Positions 11,521 to 24,325 of a stretch of 64,000 bases of DNA are shown in pieces. Each line of letters opens with the position of its first letter. Position 1 is the stretch's first letter. The notes beneath the pieces are model-generated. The model was not told the DNA's origin. It ran no database searches and saw only the letters and a program-made list of their open reading frames with translations. Source of the DNA: Phycomyces nitens. Taxonomy: Eukaryota; Mucoromycota; Mucoromycetes; Mucorales; Phycomycetaceae. A program made the position numbers and the translations under genes. The stretch is taken from contig JAHRBC010000001.1 of NCBI GenBank assembly GCA_022702545.1, positions 9,796,001-9,860,000 on the forward strand, written 5' to 3'.

Positions 11521-13392
11521 TATATGAACTTTGCCTATTTACATTACATTACATTTAATAATGATAATGATAATTATATTATTAAATGGAGAGAATGCTG
11601 GTTACTATTTACATTGACATTTGACTGTATCTCAAAGATAGTCAGGATTGGTTCCATTATTTACCACTTTTCTAGCGATTAAAAAATAAAGACACGTGAT
11701 GAGTATACTAGAGTGAATACTGATATTGGTTTGAATGAGCTTTAAGCTTTTTTTCCCCAAATATATATATACATACACATAAAGTAATTTCTAAAACAGT
11801 TGATACTCTCTAAAGGACTTGCTCCAACAACTGCAAATTGCAATTACGGTTTGGCTATAGAATTGAGCGTATATTTCCAAGCATAAAAGTATCATTACGA
11901 ATGTTCATGCAGTTGTACTCTATCAAAGATATAATGAAACAATTCATTATCGATATATTTCCGAGAATCATTTAAATTTCTAATCAACCAGCCGTTTCTT
12001 TCGTGTACTCATCTCTGAATTGAAAGATATATTGAGTGTCAAATATCCTAGGCATTCTTATTACAACCTGGAATGTATTTCTAGCAAGACCTCTAAAGAT
12101 CTTGAAGCCAAGCATCTTTGAACCCCAAGCAACATAAAGATATATTGATGAATATGACATATTATTAAAACAAGGCTATTGAATACAATTTAATTGATAA
12201 TAATACAAGACAGAATGTCTGTTATTGCCCTCTTCTCTTTCTTGATACATTCCAGCAAGGACAAAAGACATACATATAACCATTGTCTCGGTGGGTTTCT
12301 TTGCCAGCATTTTCTAGGATTAGCTCCCTTTGCAGAACGGTGTATGTGTGACCATGGAGTTGATACAGCGGACGTCTTGTAAGGCTGGCTCGGGCAGAGG
12401 GGCAGTCTGGACTGAATGGCTGATAAATAGGATAAAAAGTGCAGAGAGATGGAATTTCATATTTTAGATGGGGAATAAGGGGACAATCTTACTTCCCCAA
12501 GAGTCTTTTTATATCCATCTGCGTATTTAAGAAATTACAAAAAATCCTTTGCCCCCTTTAGCCCACGTTCAGCCATTCTGCAAAATCATCCGAACAAAAA
12601 AGAAAGATGTCTTGCTACCTTGAGATTTCTAGAGGCCCAAAAACGACCTTGGAAATCAAGGGGATAGAGTTATCGGACACCCATGCCAAAACAGACCCTT
12701 CTCCCTAACCACCATGCCCCCTTCTCCTTCTTTCCAGTCCACATTTCCACACATGGCATTTTGATTTATGATCTCATGGCATTTAAACCTTCTGGTAGCC
12801 TACAAAGATCCCAATCGATCACTCTGGCCATCTATTGTCCTCCTTTCATTTGTTTGCTTGATCTAGTCTTCAGACCACCCATTCGTCAACATCTAGCCTG
12901 ACAAATCATAAAGTGCTATATATTATCCAACTCCATTTGATAATCCAAAGCGTGTATGATTGACAAAGTGGCCCAGACTTCTCAACATGGCTCAGATCTT
13001 TATTATTTCCACCTTCCGACCTACATCAGAACCGTAAAGGTTGTAGGTTCATCTTTTTCAGGCCTCCTAAGAGTTCTCATGTGCCGTTTAGGCTAAAGAT
13101 CGCTAGGTTTGTTACATGCAACCATATACACACATGTACAATACAGAAATCGCCTTGCTGTCTGGCCTACAAGGACACCACAGTTCTTGAGAGATAAACT
13201 TTAAATACAAGTCTATTTATAAAAGCTACCAACCATTCTCTTTGCCGATCATGTAATTATAGCAAAAACAGCTACTTAATACCTCTTTAGACACTCCAAA
13301 TTCATATCGCAATGTGGCATACTTTTATGTGACTGTTAAATCGGCATACCTTGACACCACTTTGGAACTTGTCAAGGACTTGTAGATTTCAC
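11521..13392. other. Divergent spacer between Nup96-like and Rrn6-like genes
   Basis: Likely a bidirectional promoter region. An ATG with a 15-codon frame at 11656 (MEPILTIFEIQ) cannot be spliced in frame to the Nup96-like exon with GT-AG rules. No FG-repeat coding sequence was seen. Short open frames at 12194-12382 and 12683-12901 show no family features. Confidence 0.5.
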
Positions 13393-16300
13393 ATGAAGGA
13401 TCTTTGGAAAAAGACAAATTCAATAAAAGGACCTTATTGCAATGAGACCTACTTTCCTCTCATCGATCTAAACCTTCCTCAATATCACCTGGGCCCTGAT
13501 CTCAATGATCATCAATTGACAGCATCAATCGACACGAGTAAGCCGATATATGCAGAATCCATCTTTTTTTTAAATATATATATATACATTGATTGACAAT
13601 TCAATAAATCTTTTTGCTTCAAGATTGGGAGTCCCTGGACGAGGAAGCGACAATTATCAAACCAACAAACTCATATACTCCCCCACGCATTCTATCCGCA
13701 TACGAAACGAAATCCAAAGTAATCATACTTTGCGAATCTTTCTTGTTGTTTACTGACAGACATTTAGGCGCTTCTAGCTGCTAAATCATGTAGAGATCTC
13801 TCATTTACAGTCATGGAAGAATTGGAAGAGTTCATATTGGATGATCATGCCGATGTCATTCGTGCTGATTACTATGATTCAAAAAATGCAAATGTACTTG
13901 AGGTTACCAAGCTGAATGGCAAAAACATATTGTTGCTACCAATGGGTGAATCTCAAAGAGAACTTTGTAGGTATTCCCCTGCTTCAAACACAATATCTTT
14001 ATTTTATTTAAATCTAATGATCCTCTTTACTCATATTACTGCCTTAGATCTTCTTGCTACTGATACGGCCCAAGTTGTACTGTCTAATCCAAACAAACGC
14101 TCAAAGACCAAATATGGATTCCCGTCTGGAAATATACATTCAATCCTTCAGATGAACTTTCCCTCTCGTATTCGCCAAATCAAAGTCTCCAATGCCCTTA
14201 ATATCAGGCGAGATAAGACCAGACGTAATATACTACATGTGTAAAGACAAAGTGCTGATTCATTATCTAGTGATAATCGGTGTGCGAACGGACATCAACG
14301 TATCTCTGGTCTTGATAGAACCCTCACAATCACACCCGGAAAAGTTTAGAGGAAGGGTACTTCATGAATATTTCCCAATGCACCAAGACCAATCCAGGCA
14401 ATGTACCCCATCAGACATTGCATTGAGTCCTTATGATTGCTATGAGTATTCATTTGTGGGAGATAATGGCTATTTTGCATCATTTAATATCACTTGTCAA
14501 TCGTCTGAATTGCCAACGTAAGTTAGAATACTGGTTTACTCCCTGTAATTACTAACAATAACTGTCTTTGCAGCCATCGCACCGTTGAATACAACAAGAA
14601 TCTCGAAGAAACAACAATACAAAGTAAGCGGTGGAGAAAGTGTGGCTACAGCTGCGAGCCAGAACTGTTTATCATTGCAACTCCTCGTAATATAATGTTA
14701 CTTGATGCACAGGTAATATATATATATATATATCTAATTTATCTTTACTAAAACTCAATCTCATGAATCATAAAGGGTGAAATGCGTAAACTGTACAAAA
14801 CCTATGACAAATCTGTCAGATTGTACGCCTTTGGGGTCGATAAAACCCCTTACTCTTTTTTTTGTGTAGCTGTGAGTCTAGAGGATATTATACTCTTGGA
14901 TGTGCGCTATACAGGAAAGGTGATGGCACAGTGGAAGCATAACATGGATGATGCACCACCCACTCATGTAGAAATAATCACTGCCAATGGGAAAAGTAAG
15001 CCATACAAATCAAAAAAGGGACTATCTATCTAAACCACCTTTCTAGCACACATATTTGCCTGGGACCTTTTGTCTCACAGAGTATTTACAATCTCGTTTG
15101 ATTACAATGGATCCCTTGCATCGTAAGTCTATTAAAGCGATATGGAGACAAAGGCTAATTAAAACGCTGGATATCTAGTGGGCCTGGAATTTATCCAATG
15201 GCCAAAAAAATATCTCTTGCCACATCTCAGTCCATCATTTTCCAAAAGCAAGAATTCAAATACCTTGGTGGAAAAAGTTTTATTCATATGGCAGGTGTGG
15301 CAACTGTACTACGCAGTATGCCTTGTTCTGTACTTGGATCTCGACCAATCTGCGCGTTTTTTCGTCTAATGAAAGATGGAAGGTTAACATACCAACTATC
15401 CCTAATGTCTCCATGGGAATCTGCAGTTCCAGACGCCACTGGTCTGCCTTGTTTTATCACTAATGATTCGCTCATAAAATTCATGTCTTCAAAGATTGAA
15501 AAAGAAAGGATTGAAGAACGAGCCAAAGACACAAAAAAAGATGATCAAGTATCAATGGCCAAATGTAAGAAATCTTGGCCTCTTGGTTTTCGCTTTAAAA
15601 ACTAATATTAAATTGGGATTTTTATAGGCATTTTAAATGAATCGCTTTCCAAGATACTTAAACCACACACACCTGAACGGAGGATCACTTCTAACCAAAT
15701 AGAGGGCGTCTTGGAAGATGAAAAAAGAATCAGCTACCCATCGACATTGCAAGTATTTTTTACTTTACTAATTTATTATTTATCAAAAACACGACACTTA
15801 CATTGGTCTTTCTCTAGGGCTGAATTGATCTACAGACAAGGAAGTGGCCAGCCAAATAGACAGCAGTTCATAGAGCTGTACTCTTCGCTGCAAGACAATT
15901 CAGAAACACAGACACATTGGATTCCTTCGAGTAAAGAAGGGGGTCCTATTCCTTTTGCTGGAGGTGATTTCCTGGAAGATGTTCTGGACGGTATAGACAA
16001 GAATGATGTCCCACCTACAATTTCTCACCTTGACCAGACTTGTTACGCCACTCGAGTTTCTACACGCCAAGTATTGAACACAGGCTTAGCAGAGACAATT
16101 GCTGGAAACAGAATCATCAGTATTCCTGTCAACAGAGACACATTGGCTACAACGCCCACACTTCGCTTTCTTGCTCTTGGAAACCCATTGACTAATGTCA
16201 CTAATTCTGTCAAACTACTGGCAAGTGAATGGACGCCAGGATTGTCCAAATCTGCACATATCACTGTACGCAATCAGTACAGTCGGGATCAGGCAAAAGT

Positions 16301-16598
16301 TGTTAAGCCCAGCGACATTTTTCCTATTCCTGTACGGGCAGAAAAGAGAAAACGAGGTGTTGATTTTGAGGATATAGATGCTGGTTTCATGTTTGAAGAA
16401 AGTACACAGATTATTGAAGTTCTTGGAACTTCCAAGAACAAGAAACCGATCATGTCTCTCACACAACCATCATCCACAACCGAAACAATGGTCAGTAAGC
16501 TCCCTGCCACATCATCCCAGCCAATTCCCGGAGCATTTAGCGAAAGGAAGATTAGTGCTCCCAAGAAAAAGAAGAAGAAGGTCCAGGGGTTCAAATAA
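13393..16598 (+). CDS. RNA polymerase I initiation factor, Rrn6/TAF1C family
   Basis: About ten exons, roughly 880 residues. Early exons join MKDLWKKTNSIKG to NWESLDEEATI to ALLAAKSCRDLSF and then MEELEEF. The middle has beta-propeller-like strands such as ELFIIATPRNIMLLDAQ and EDIILLDVR, as in the WD-like half of Rrn6/TAF1C. Further on come a helical region, then LLASEWTPG, which matches the conserved 'SEW-x-x-G' stretch of this family, and a lysine-rich terminus KKKKKKVQGF, also characteristic. The family protein is part of the core factor/SL1 that brings Pol I to rDNA promoters in the nucleolus. One join fails: at about 14178-14192 the frame of the exon ending NFPSRIRQIK must shift by one base to reach MPLISGEIRPD, with no plausible intron there. 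Either a real frameshift or a base error in an AAA run would explain it. The start ATG is the first in the first coding exon. Confidence 0.68.
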
Positions 16599-19500
16599 AT
16601 ATATTCATATATACATTAGAATTTATTCTTTATTTCATGTAAATAATCTACTCATACATAAATAGTGGCAGTTTTTTTTTGCTATTCTTTTCTTGATAGT
16701 GTATTAAGATATTAAGTTGAGGGTAGTGCCTATAATAATGTCCATATGATTTTTAATTAAATGCGAAAAATACAACTCTAATTTACGGTTTAAAATCTAG
16801 GAAAAAGGGGAAAAAAGAATGCAATAATAAAAAAGTTTTTTTAACAATCATGGTCATTAAAATGGAATTCTGAAAATATATAATTCTGGCTGTATTTTTG
16901 AAATATGTAAAATATAGATTAGGGCAGAAAACATCGATTTTGTACGTGGGTGTAAATTTCTAGTTGGTTTTTCAGCGATCGCGTGCTTGATTTTGAAGAC
17001 AGAGAAAATACAATTGGTTTGGTTTGGTGTAGCTTTTGTCTTGATTTGTATGTATTGTATGCCAAAATGGACGAATTGGTACAAATGAACCTATTTCTTG
17101 AAAAGGGCAATAGAAAGGAAAAAAGGAAATATTCAAAGAGTGTCGAGGTCTAGCCCTTGATACAAGGCTTATATAAAGATGTCCAATATTCATGCTTTTC
17201 TACATGATAAAAGGCTCCTTTAAATCACCGTAAATAGTTTAATGGCAAGCCCTGTATTTACTTTTACATCTGGTTATTGAATGTCTACGAGGAATACCAT
17301 TTAAAGCAAAGTATTGTACTCTGTTTCATGATTATTTTCTTTTGGGTTTAATTTATATGAATAGATTCAAGACAAGGCAAAATAGTAGATTTTATAGATA
17401 TTATATAAGTGACCCTGTCGATTGGTTTACTCGTGAATACAACCACAGATACATATCTTGTGTAAACAGAGTTACTTATTTATGATACATTGGCTTCTTT
17501 CTAGAATAACATGTAGACTTGATATGTATTTTAATATTTTTGCTAATTGCGCGCAAAAATGTTTTTCTGGCCGAAGTATGGGACAAAATATGTCTATATA
17601 TAAGATAGAAAATGCCATGTTATATGGTACAGTCTAGAATCGTACCATTGAACCAGTAGGAAGGAAGAACTTACGTCTTTTAGACGCAACCTAGAATTAG
17701 AATTAGGAATATAATTATAAAAAACCTAGAATATGTGCAAGAAAAAACACAGAACGCATGGCTTAATTGCAGAGTAACAATACCTATATATGGTGATATC
17801 AAACCATTTATGATGTTATAAATATGAAAATGGAGATGTGAGCCAAGCGGTTGTCATGAACACAATGTCATTTATTTATTCATTTATCTATCTATCTCTC
17901 TATATCTCTATATGTATAAAGATATCATTATCCTTTTGCTTGGAATTAAACAGCAAACGTTATCTTATTGTTCTGTTTTTGTATGAAAAACAGACTTTTT
18001 TTCACCAGATAATCAAAATCAACAGTTGGCTTGTAAAAACTCACCGTGATTTCTAGCTCGAATTTCGGCCTTTTTTTTTCTACTACCAATATTCTCTAGA
18101 TCTCATCTTGTTATTTCTTGTAGGTTACATACATATGGGGAAGGTTTTATCTGATCAGGCAAACTTTTGGCAAACACGTTTACACTCGTATCTCCGAATC
18201 CAAAAATAAAACCTTGATCATATATAGATACCTTTTTTAAGGCTGTGTTTTTCTAGTGTATCTTAATGGACCCTATCGATACATAAAAAAAAAACGCTTT
18301 GAGTTATTTGTGATCGAACAGATATATTGTTATGTAGATAATAGTAAAATTCAGTTTGGTCAGGTAATAATAACAGTCCAAACTAAATCAACCATCAGAT
18401 CCCCAAGTTTTGTTTGAAAATGTAGCAACATGTGTAAGGTTGATACCGTGTTATAACAAAACAAATGATATTATATAAAAACCTTGTTTGTAATTCGTTT
18501 GTAATTTACTTGTAACAAAAAAAAAACACTCACACTCACACACTTTGTTGTTGTTGTTGTTTTTGTTCTTACAAGTATAATATTTGAATCTGTCCAACTG
18601 TTTAGGTGCCATATAACTATAATTATCAATCTTCAAATTTAGATCTTTACACATCAACTATCTCTCTTGATATTTCTTACCACTCTGATAATTATTATTA
18701 TTATTATTATTATTATTATTTTGTCCCCACGCCATTCAAGATGGAACAAATCGATTGCTGTACTACACTTGAGTCACCTTTATTCTTCCAATCGGTACAC
18801 TCTCTTCTAAAAATATTTTATAAAATATAATATAAATAATTTTATGTTGAATTTTAGAGTCTGTGGGTTGCACGTTATCATGTGTGTATATAACCGATTG
18901 CTGTGTCACTAGCTTTAATGTTGAATTACCGTAAAACTGGTAAATTCTGGCATATTTTCAACATGAAATGGCAGTTTCATGAATTTTATAAGCAACAGAA
19001 AAATGTAATTAGAGAATAGTTTTTTTTTTGGAAACTACAAGATCACCATTACTCCCACGATGTTTATGATTACAATGATATTACTATCAATAATTATAGT
19101 TATAATGAATAATAGCAATAGTGTTAAAAGTAGTAATAATAATAATTGGCCTTGGTATTATTGTTTTAATACTGTTTGGTTGTCATGGGATACAGGTAGA
19201 ATACCCTGATTCTCGGTCCCTTAAAAATTACAATGGAAATGAAGATTAAACTATTGTGCCAAAGAGAATAAGCTACTAATTGAGGTACTACATGCTTAGT
19301 ATTAATGGAACAAATCGATAACATACAAGTAAACCATTCAATCAAATGCATTTTTTCTCCATGTGTTATACTTTGTGTACTTGTACTTATGAATAATAAA
19401 GGATTATACAATAATGGACAGCCCGCTTTGAGTCACAGTATATGTGTATTGCAATAATGAGACCATTTTGATTATTAATCAGGGTTTAACAGGAAAATAT

Positions 19501-20189
19501 AATTATTAAATTACAGTACATTTAAAGAAGTAAGGAAAGAAAGAAAGAAGTAGAGAAATCCTATTAAGCACCAAGACCCATACACCGTAACACTCGATCC
19601 AAACACAAACTTTCAAGGCAGGAAAGGCTCGACCAGTGGCCGGGTCTGTTATGTATCTAGATTTGTTAATTGAACCTGGGCTGTTGGATATTTGTCCTAC
19701 ATAAGCAACCTAAAAAGTCAGTGGCATCGAGAATGTCAATGTAGACCTAAGCCTCGCCATTTAACTGTTATCTAAACTCAAACTAAAATCAAGAAAAAAT
19801 GTGGTTCGTTTCCAATACCGTGTTTTCACTTTATGCAAGAAGTGCTGGTAAACATCCTTTTGCAAGCAGCTACGCTACCCAATGGTTAAAAATCATTTTA
19901 TACACATATTATTTTGCATATGTTTATTTTTAGCTTGGGCGTTTCAGAATTCGGTGATTTAATTCATCAAAAAAAAAGCTTTTTTTTGGTGTGTGTAATG
20001 ACTGATTGTTTGGTCTGGTGTGCGGAGTGTACATTGCTATGGGAACTCTTGATGCTAGTTTTTATTCCTTAATTATTCAACAGTAATTGATCTTTTGCTT
20101 ATTTATTGAGGGTATTTGGCTTGTTTAAATCAAGAAAGATAAAAAAAAGACCCACCAGGGATCCTGTTTCAATATAGATTATTATTTAT
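16599..20189. other. 3.6-kb gene-free stretch
   Basis: AT-rich spacer between convergent genes (Rrn6-like and forkhead). Contains simple repeats: TATC/TCTA at 17884-17910, an AAC/TTG run at 18547-18560, TTA/ATT triplets at 18690-18720 and scattered TAATAA. No domain, splice chain, tRNA or rRNA was recognised on either strand. Small open frames here look random. Confidence 0.55.
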
Positions 20190-21445
20190 CTAGTTCAGAA
20201 TATTATTAACACGCATAAGAGATGGGTTGAGCAATAGTGGATCATTTGACTCCAGGTCTAGCTTGTGTTCATGTAAACGCATAGAGGACAGCAATGGTGT
20301 CTGGATAGCAGCGGGAGATTCGGGTGATACGTCACGCAAGGAATATGTTTTTGTACTGTCAGACGTGACACTTCCTTCGTTCTGTTGGAAGGATGGTGTC
20401 GATAGAGCCGACAGAGGTTGGCTGAGGCGGGCAAGAAACACAGCTGTAGAAGCCCTTTCTTGATCTAAAAGTTCAGAATAAGCTGACGACCGGGTAGTCT
20501 CCATTGCACTGTGATAAAGGGGTGACACAAGGCCTTGAAAGTCAAAATCGTCCATGGGCTGATGTACATTGTGGATAGACCAAACTGTATTGAGCATTCC
20601 ACTATCTAGAATCTGTCGCCCAAATGTCGTCTTACTCAGTTGATCCATGTCTACGGCCCAGAAGCCGCCCTTGCTACCCTTTCCTCGTATCAATGGATCC
20701 TGAGCAAGTCTTGGAACCTTTCTAAAGCAGCGATTGAGAGACAGATTGTGGCGAATTGTGTTCTGTAAGATTAATTAGTATAAACTAAAATAGAGAGTCT
20801 GTTAATGAATACTCTTACCTGCCAGCCGGTTTCGTTGGCTTCATATAGATGGGGATATTTTGCCTGAATCCAATCATAAATGTCCCGTAAGGACAGTTTC
20901 TGATTCCGAGAAGTCAGAATTGCCTGAGCAATTAGAGAGGCATAGGAGTGAGGAGGGCGTCTTCTCTTGCGAGATGGTGTCTTTCGATGAGCAATGTCTT
21001 GAATAGTCTGGCTTTGATCTACTTTCTTTTCCTTTTGTTGTTCTTGGTATAATTGCTGTTGCATCTGAACATGTTGCATATGTTGATACTGTATCTGCTG
21101 AACTTCACGCTCTTGAAGTTCTCCAGAAGGAAAATAAGGGCTGTGCTGACCATACAACATTGTCTGCTGTGAATGTAAATGGTAATTTGTTTGTGCTTGG
21201 GTAGTAACTTGCACAGGCCGGTAATTCTGGTATGGAATCTGTGACACTGTGTCCATCAATGGCTGCTGATATCCTGAAAGAGGATCGTCAGATCTCCAAG
21301 AAGTGATCATTCTGGTTGGATAGATTGAATGGCTGGCATTGGTTGTTCGTTGATCGCTCATAGGAACGCGAAGGGTTTGATCCTGTATTTCGACTTCTCC
21401 ATTACGGAGATATCGTACCCCAGGTAAATGAACAGTAGTTGCCAT
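20190..21445 (-). CDS. Forkhead-box transcription factor
   Basis: Two exons, 21445-20819 and 20762-20190, give 399 residues. The forkhead winged helix begins at about residue 165 with [19 protein letters not shown], continues with [19 protein letters not shown], crosses the intron at W-Q, and goes on with [18 protein letters not shown] and [12 protein letters not shown]. Helix 3 [10 protein letters not shown] is the DNA-reading helix and is intact. The N-terminal half is glutamine-rich ([16 protein letters not shown]) and a short basic segment ([12 protein letters not shown]) before the domain may be a nuclear localisation signal. The C-terminal half is serine-rich and unstructured. The protein should be a nuclear sequence-specific regulator. 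It resembles fungal Fkh/Sep1-type factors in the domain, but no FHA domain is present, so assignment to a named paralogue is not justified. Confidence 0.9.
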
Positions 21446-21677
21446 AAGATCAGGGCTTTTGGAAAAGTAAAAGAAAGAATGAAGACGAGCATTTTCCCAC
21501 TGTGCTGAGGGTTTATATACAAGCTTGTATCAAGTCTTTTTCGAAACGGAAATATAAACGACTCCACTGACAGTTGCATTTCAATCACGCTTGTTCATGC
21601 CCAAGGAAATTAAAGGCCTTTGGTCAATTGTCCAACATATAAGTCTCTACTGTCCTTATCAAACCGGACCACCCCCA

Positions 21678-21730
21678 ATAATACTAATACTAATACTAAT
21701 ACTAATACTAATACTAATACTAATACTAAT
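21678..21730. repeat. (ACTAAT)n hexanucleotide microsatellite
   Basis: About eight tandem copies of ACTAAT, followed directly by ATT/TAA triplets to about 21760. Lies between the divergent forkhead and bZIP genes. A second simple-sequence block, (TA)n with AAATA interruptions, occupies about 21943-22020. Confidence 0.85.
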
Positions 21731-22193
21731 CATATTATTATTATTATAATAATAATATAAAACACATGTGGCTATTGTGTAAAATCAAACCCTCTCTTTT
21801 TTTTTAAAGTGACAATATGGTGTGGGGATAGTACTATAACCAATCAAACATATTTACTCGACTCCAAAACATATACCCACTTAATATGACATCATGAATG
21901 ATTTTGTAGACTGAAGTGTCTTGTTGACGAAAAGGTAAATATATATAAATATATATATAAAAATATATAAATATATATATATGTATATATGTATATGTGT
22001 ATATATAAACACATATATTTAATTACAGTACGACAACAATAATACTCGGCTCCATTTGCCCGTGCCTGTTGATCTGCTGTTACACCTCAAGAAGCGGTGT
22101 TTTGTTATCCAAATTTCTATATAAATCTTGTTTGCATTAGAATTTTCACTTTATCTTTTATTCATTAACAAAAGCTTCATATAATTCTTCAAG

Positions 22194-23123
22194 ATGCTTC
22201 ATTGTAAGAATAAATTAATATTATTGTAATTTAAATTACAACTTATTAATTCTTGCGGTGTATCTCTAGATAATCACCCTACTACTTTCCAAGCACCTGC
22301 TATTGGGGAACAAACCCCTTTGATCGATGATGGGTTTTGGAACATTAATATTTCCAACCCCCTTGGTCAGAATACCAACCCGTTTGACTACATCAAGCAA
22401 GGATTTCACCAGAGTAGTCACCTCCACGGCCAAATGAGCCCTACCAGTCCCACAGACCAACTGTTCCACCTAGTCGGTAATGTGCCTTCGCTTCCTCACT
22501 CTCTCTCGGCCAGCCCAACCGCCAGTGTCCACCACAATCTATCAGGATTCGTCTCCCATGAACAGTCTCCAACAGAAAGCATCGAAGGCTACTCCGATGT
22601 CTCGGGCAGCGAAGGCAGCTCTGAGCCAGACAATGGACGCCGCAAGAAGCGCAAGCATTCAGAGGATGATTCCATGCCCACCGAGGTACGCAAGAAGTTT
22701 CTCGAGCGCAACAGACAAGCAGGTAATTATCTCAAGGCACACTTTTATCATTCACAAAAAAACTCACTCTGTCTCTCTGTCTCTCTTAGCTTCCAAGTGC
22801 AGACAAAAGAAGAAGGCTTGGATGGTTGAACTCGAGAATGCCTATGTTGAACGTGAAAAGGAAAATCGAGAGCTGTTGGCTCAGATCTCTAAACTCCGCA
22901 ACCATACTCTTTACCTGCGAGATCAACTTCTTGCTCACAGCAACTGTGAATGTACAGTTGTGGTAAGTAATAATAATTATCCTTGTTTGTTTCCATTAAA
23001 CTCACTCTTCCATATTCACAGAAAAACTACCTTCAACGTACGGCTCAGCAAATATTGGATCGGGCAACTGAGGAGAGTGGCATGCCTGTTGGCCATGCCC
23101 AGAACATGCCATGGCACTCTTAG
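22194..23123 (+). CDS. bZIP transcription factor, ATF/CREB type
   Basis: Four exons (22194-22203, 22270-22722, 22790-22962, 23022-23123) total 738 bases, 245 residues, with all joins in frame. The tiny first exon gives MLHY across the intron. The basic region is RKKFLERNRQAASKCRQKKK, containing the N-x-x-A-A-S-K-C-R signature of Atf1/CREB-type factors; it is built exactly across an intron. The leucine zipper follows (L-E-N-A-Y-V-E-R-E-K-E-N-R-E-L-L-A and SKLRNHTLYLRDQLL). Upstream is a serine/proline-rich activation-type region and a basic KKRKH nuclear signal. In fungi such proteins act downstream of stress-activated MAP kinases; that link here is family knowledge, not shown by the sequence. 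The HCxC-like tail NCECTVV precedes the last exon. Confidence 0.9.
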
Positions 23124-24325
23124 ACTTTTTTTTTTATTTTCATTTTACCTTCATCTTTCGAGGCATCCTTTCAAGTCCTCTTGTAATTAGCATTCTCTTC
23201 TTAAAATATACAAGTAATCGTTAGTCGTTTTTCAATCTACCATATATATGTTGTTCTTTCTTTCTCCTTGCCACTATATTCCATCTGCCATATTTCTCTC
23301 CAGGGTTTCTCACAATCATGCCCAAGTACAACAATTACAACTCTATGAATCGAAACTTCAACAATACCCTTAGAATAGAATATTACTTTATTTTAATTTT
23401 TTTATATAAATTCATGCCCCATACTCCATAAGTATCAAAATAAAGACAATAGTAAATTTAATATTAGACCCTATTTCTTTCTGGACTTTTTGACCATTCA
23501 CAAGAGTGTGACAGCCAAAAAAGGTAATAAAATACAACAACGTTTTGTGCCAAGATACAAAGTGCTTTCTAGTCATACAAGCGATAAGTTAGATAATTTT
23601 CGGTAATGGCATTTATCTTTTAGACATTACTTGTATTGTCCTACATTTTCAGATATAGTACAAGAGATAATATCTTTGGCCAGGTGGATATTAAGGATAC
23701 TTGTCTTACTTTCCATTCTACTCGAGAACTAGCTTTGTTGGCCTTGGTTTATCGAGAGGTGCTTGTCAGCCCAGAATCTTTGGCTACCAATATCTTTACA
23801 ATCATAGTTTGTGAAACCAAATAACCCACATTTGAAATTTTCCAATCAAAATAATGATATTGTTTTGCATGTTATCAAACGTGCCTTTCATCATTATACC
23901 CTCTAGATATGTATTTATGGTAGAAAGATGTATAAAAAAAGAATCTTGTCTGTTACTGCCAAAAGTATAGGTCCCAGTACTGGTTCACACTCAACCACTT
24001 GCCCAAAATAATACTTTGTGTGGCAAAAATGTACTCTTGGACTGGATTTGGACACCAAGGAAATATTCGGCCACAATGAAGTAATGGTTTTCAAAGGCCA
24101 TATGATCCAATCGGTCTTTGCTTAAAGAATAGCCAAGGATATCAATGGACTTCTTGAGTGGTATCTGGATAGCTAATCGCGTTTATCAATCAAGCCAATT
24201 CATAGTTGGAGTTGAAGCTTGTTAGTAATTGGAGGAACATGGACACGGTCATGTGATCTCAGCACGTATAACTAGTAGGTTGGATTTTGTTATCCTTCTT
24301 TCTCCAGTATTTGGGACATTAAGAA
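23124..24325. other. Spacer, no gene seen
   Basis: Contains the bZIP 3' end (T-rich) and the promoter of the deacetylase gene. A 62-codon frame at 23636-23824 shows no family features. Confidence 0.5.

Noticed and set aside
11640..11660. Upstream ATG (MEPILTIFEIQ) as first Nup96-like exon
   Set aside because: All GT donors there are phase 0, while the next exon needs one carried base, so no in-frame join exists.
23636..23824. 62-codon plus-strand ORF between the bZIP and deacetylase genes
   Set aside because: No recognisable family or splice partners.
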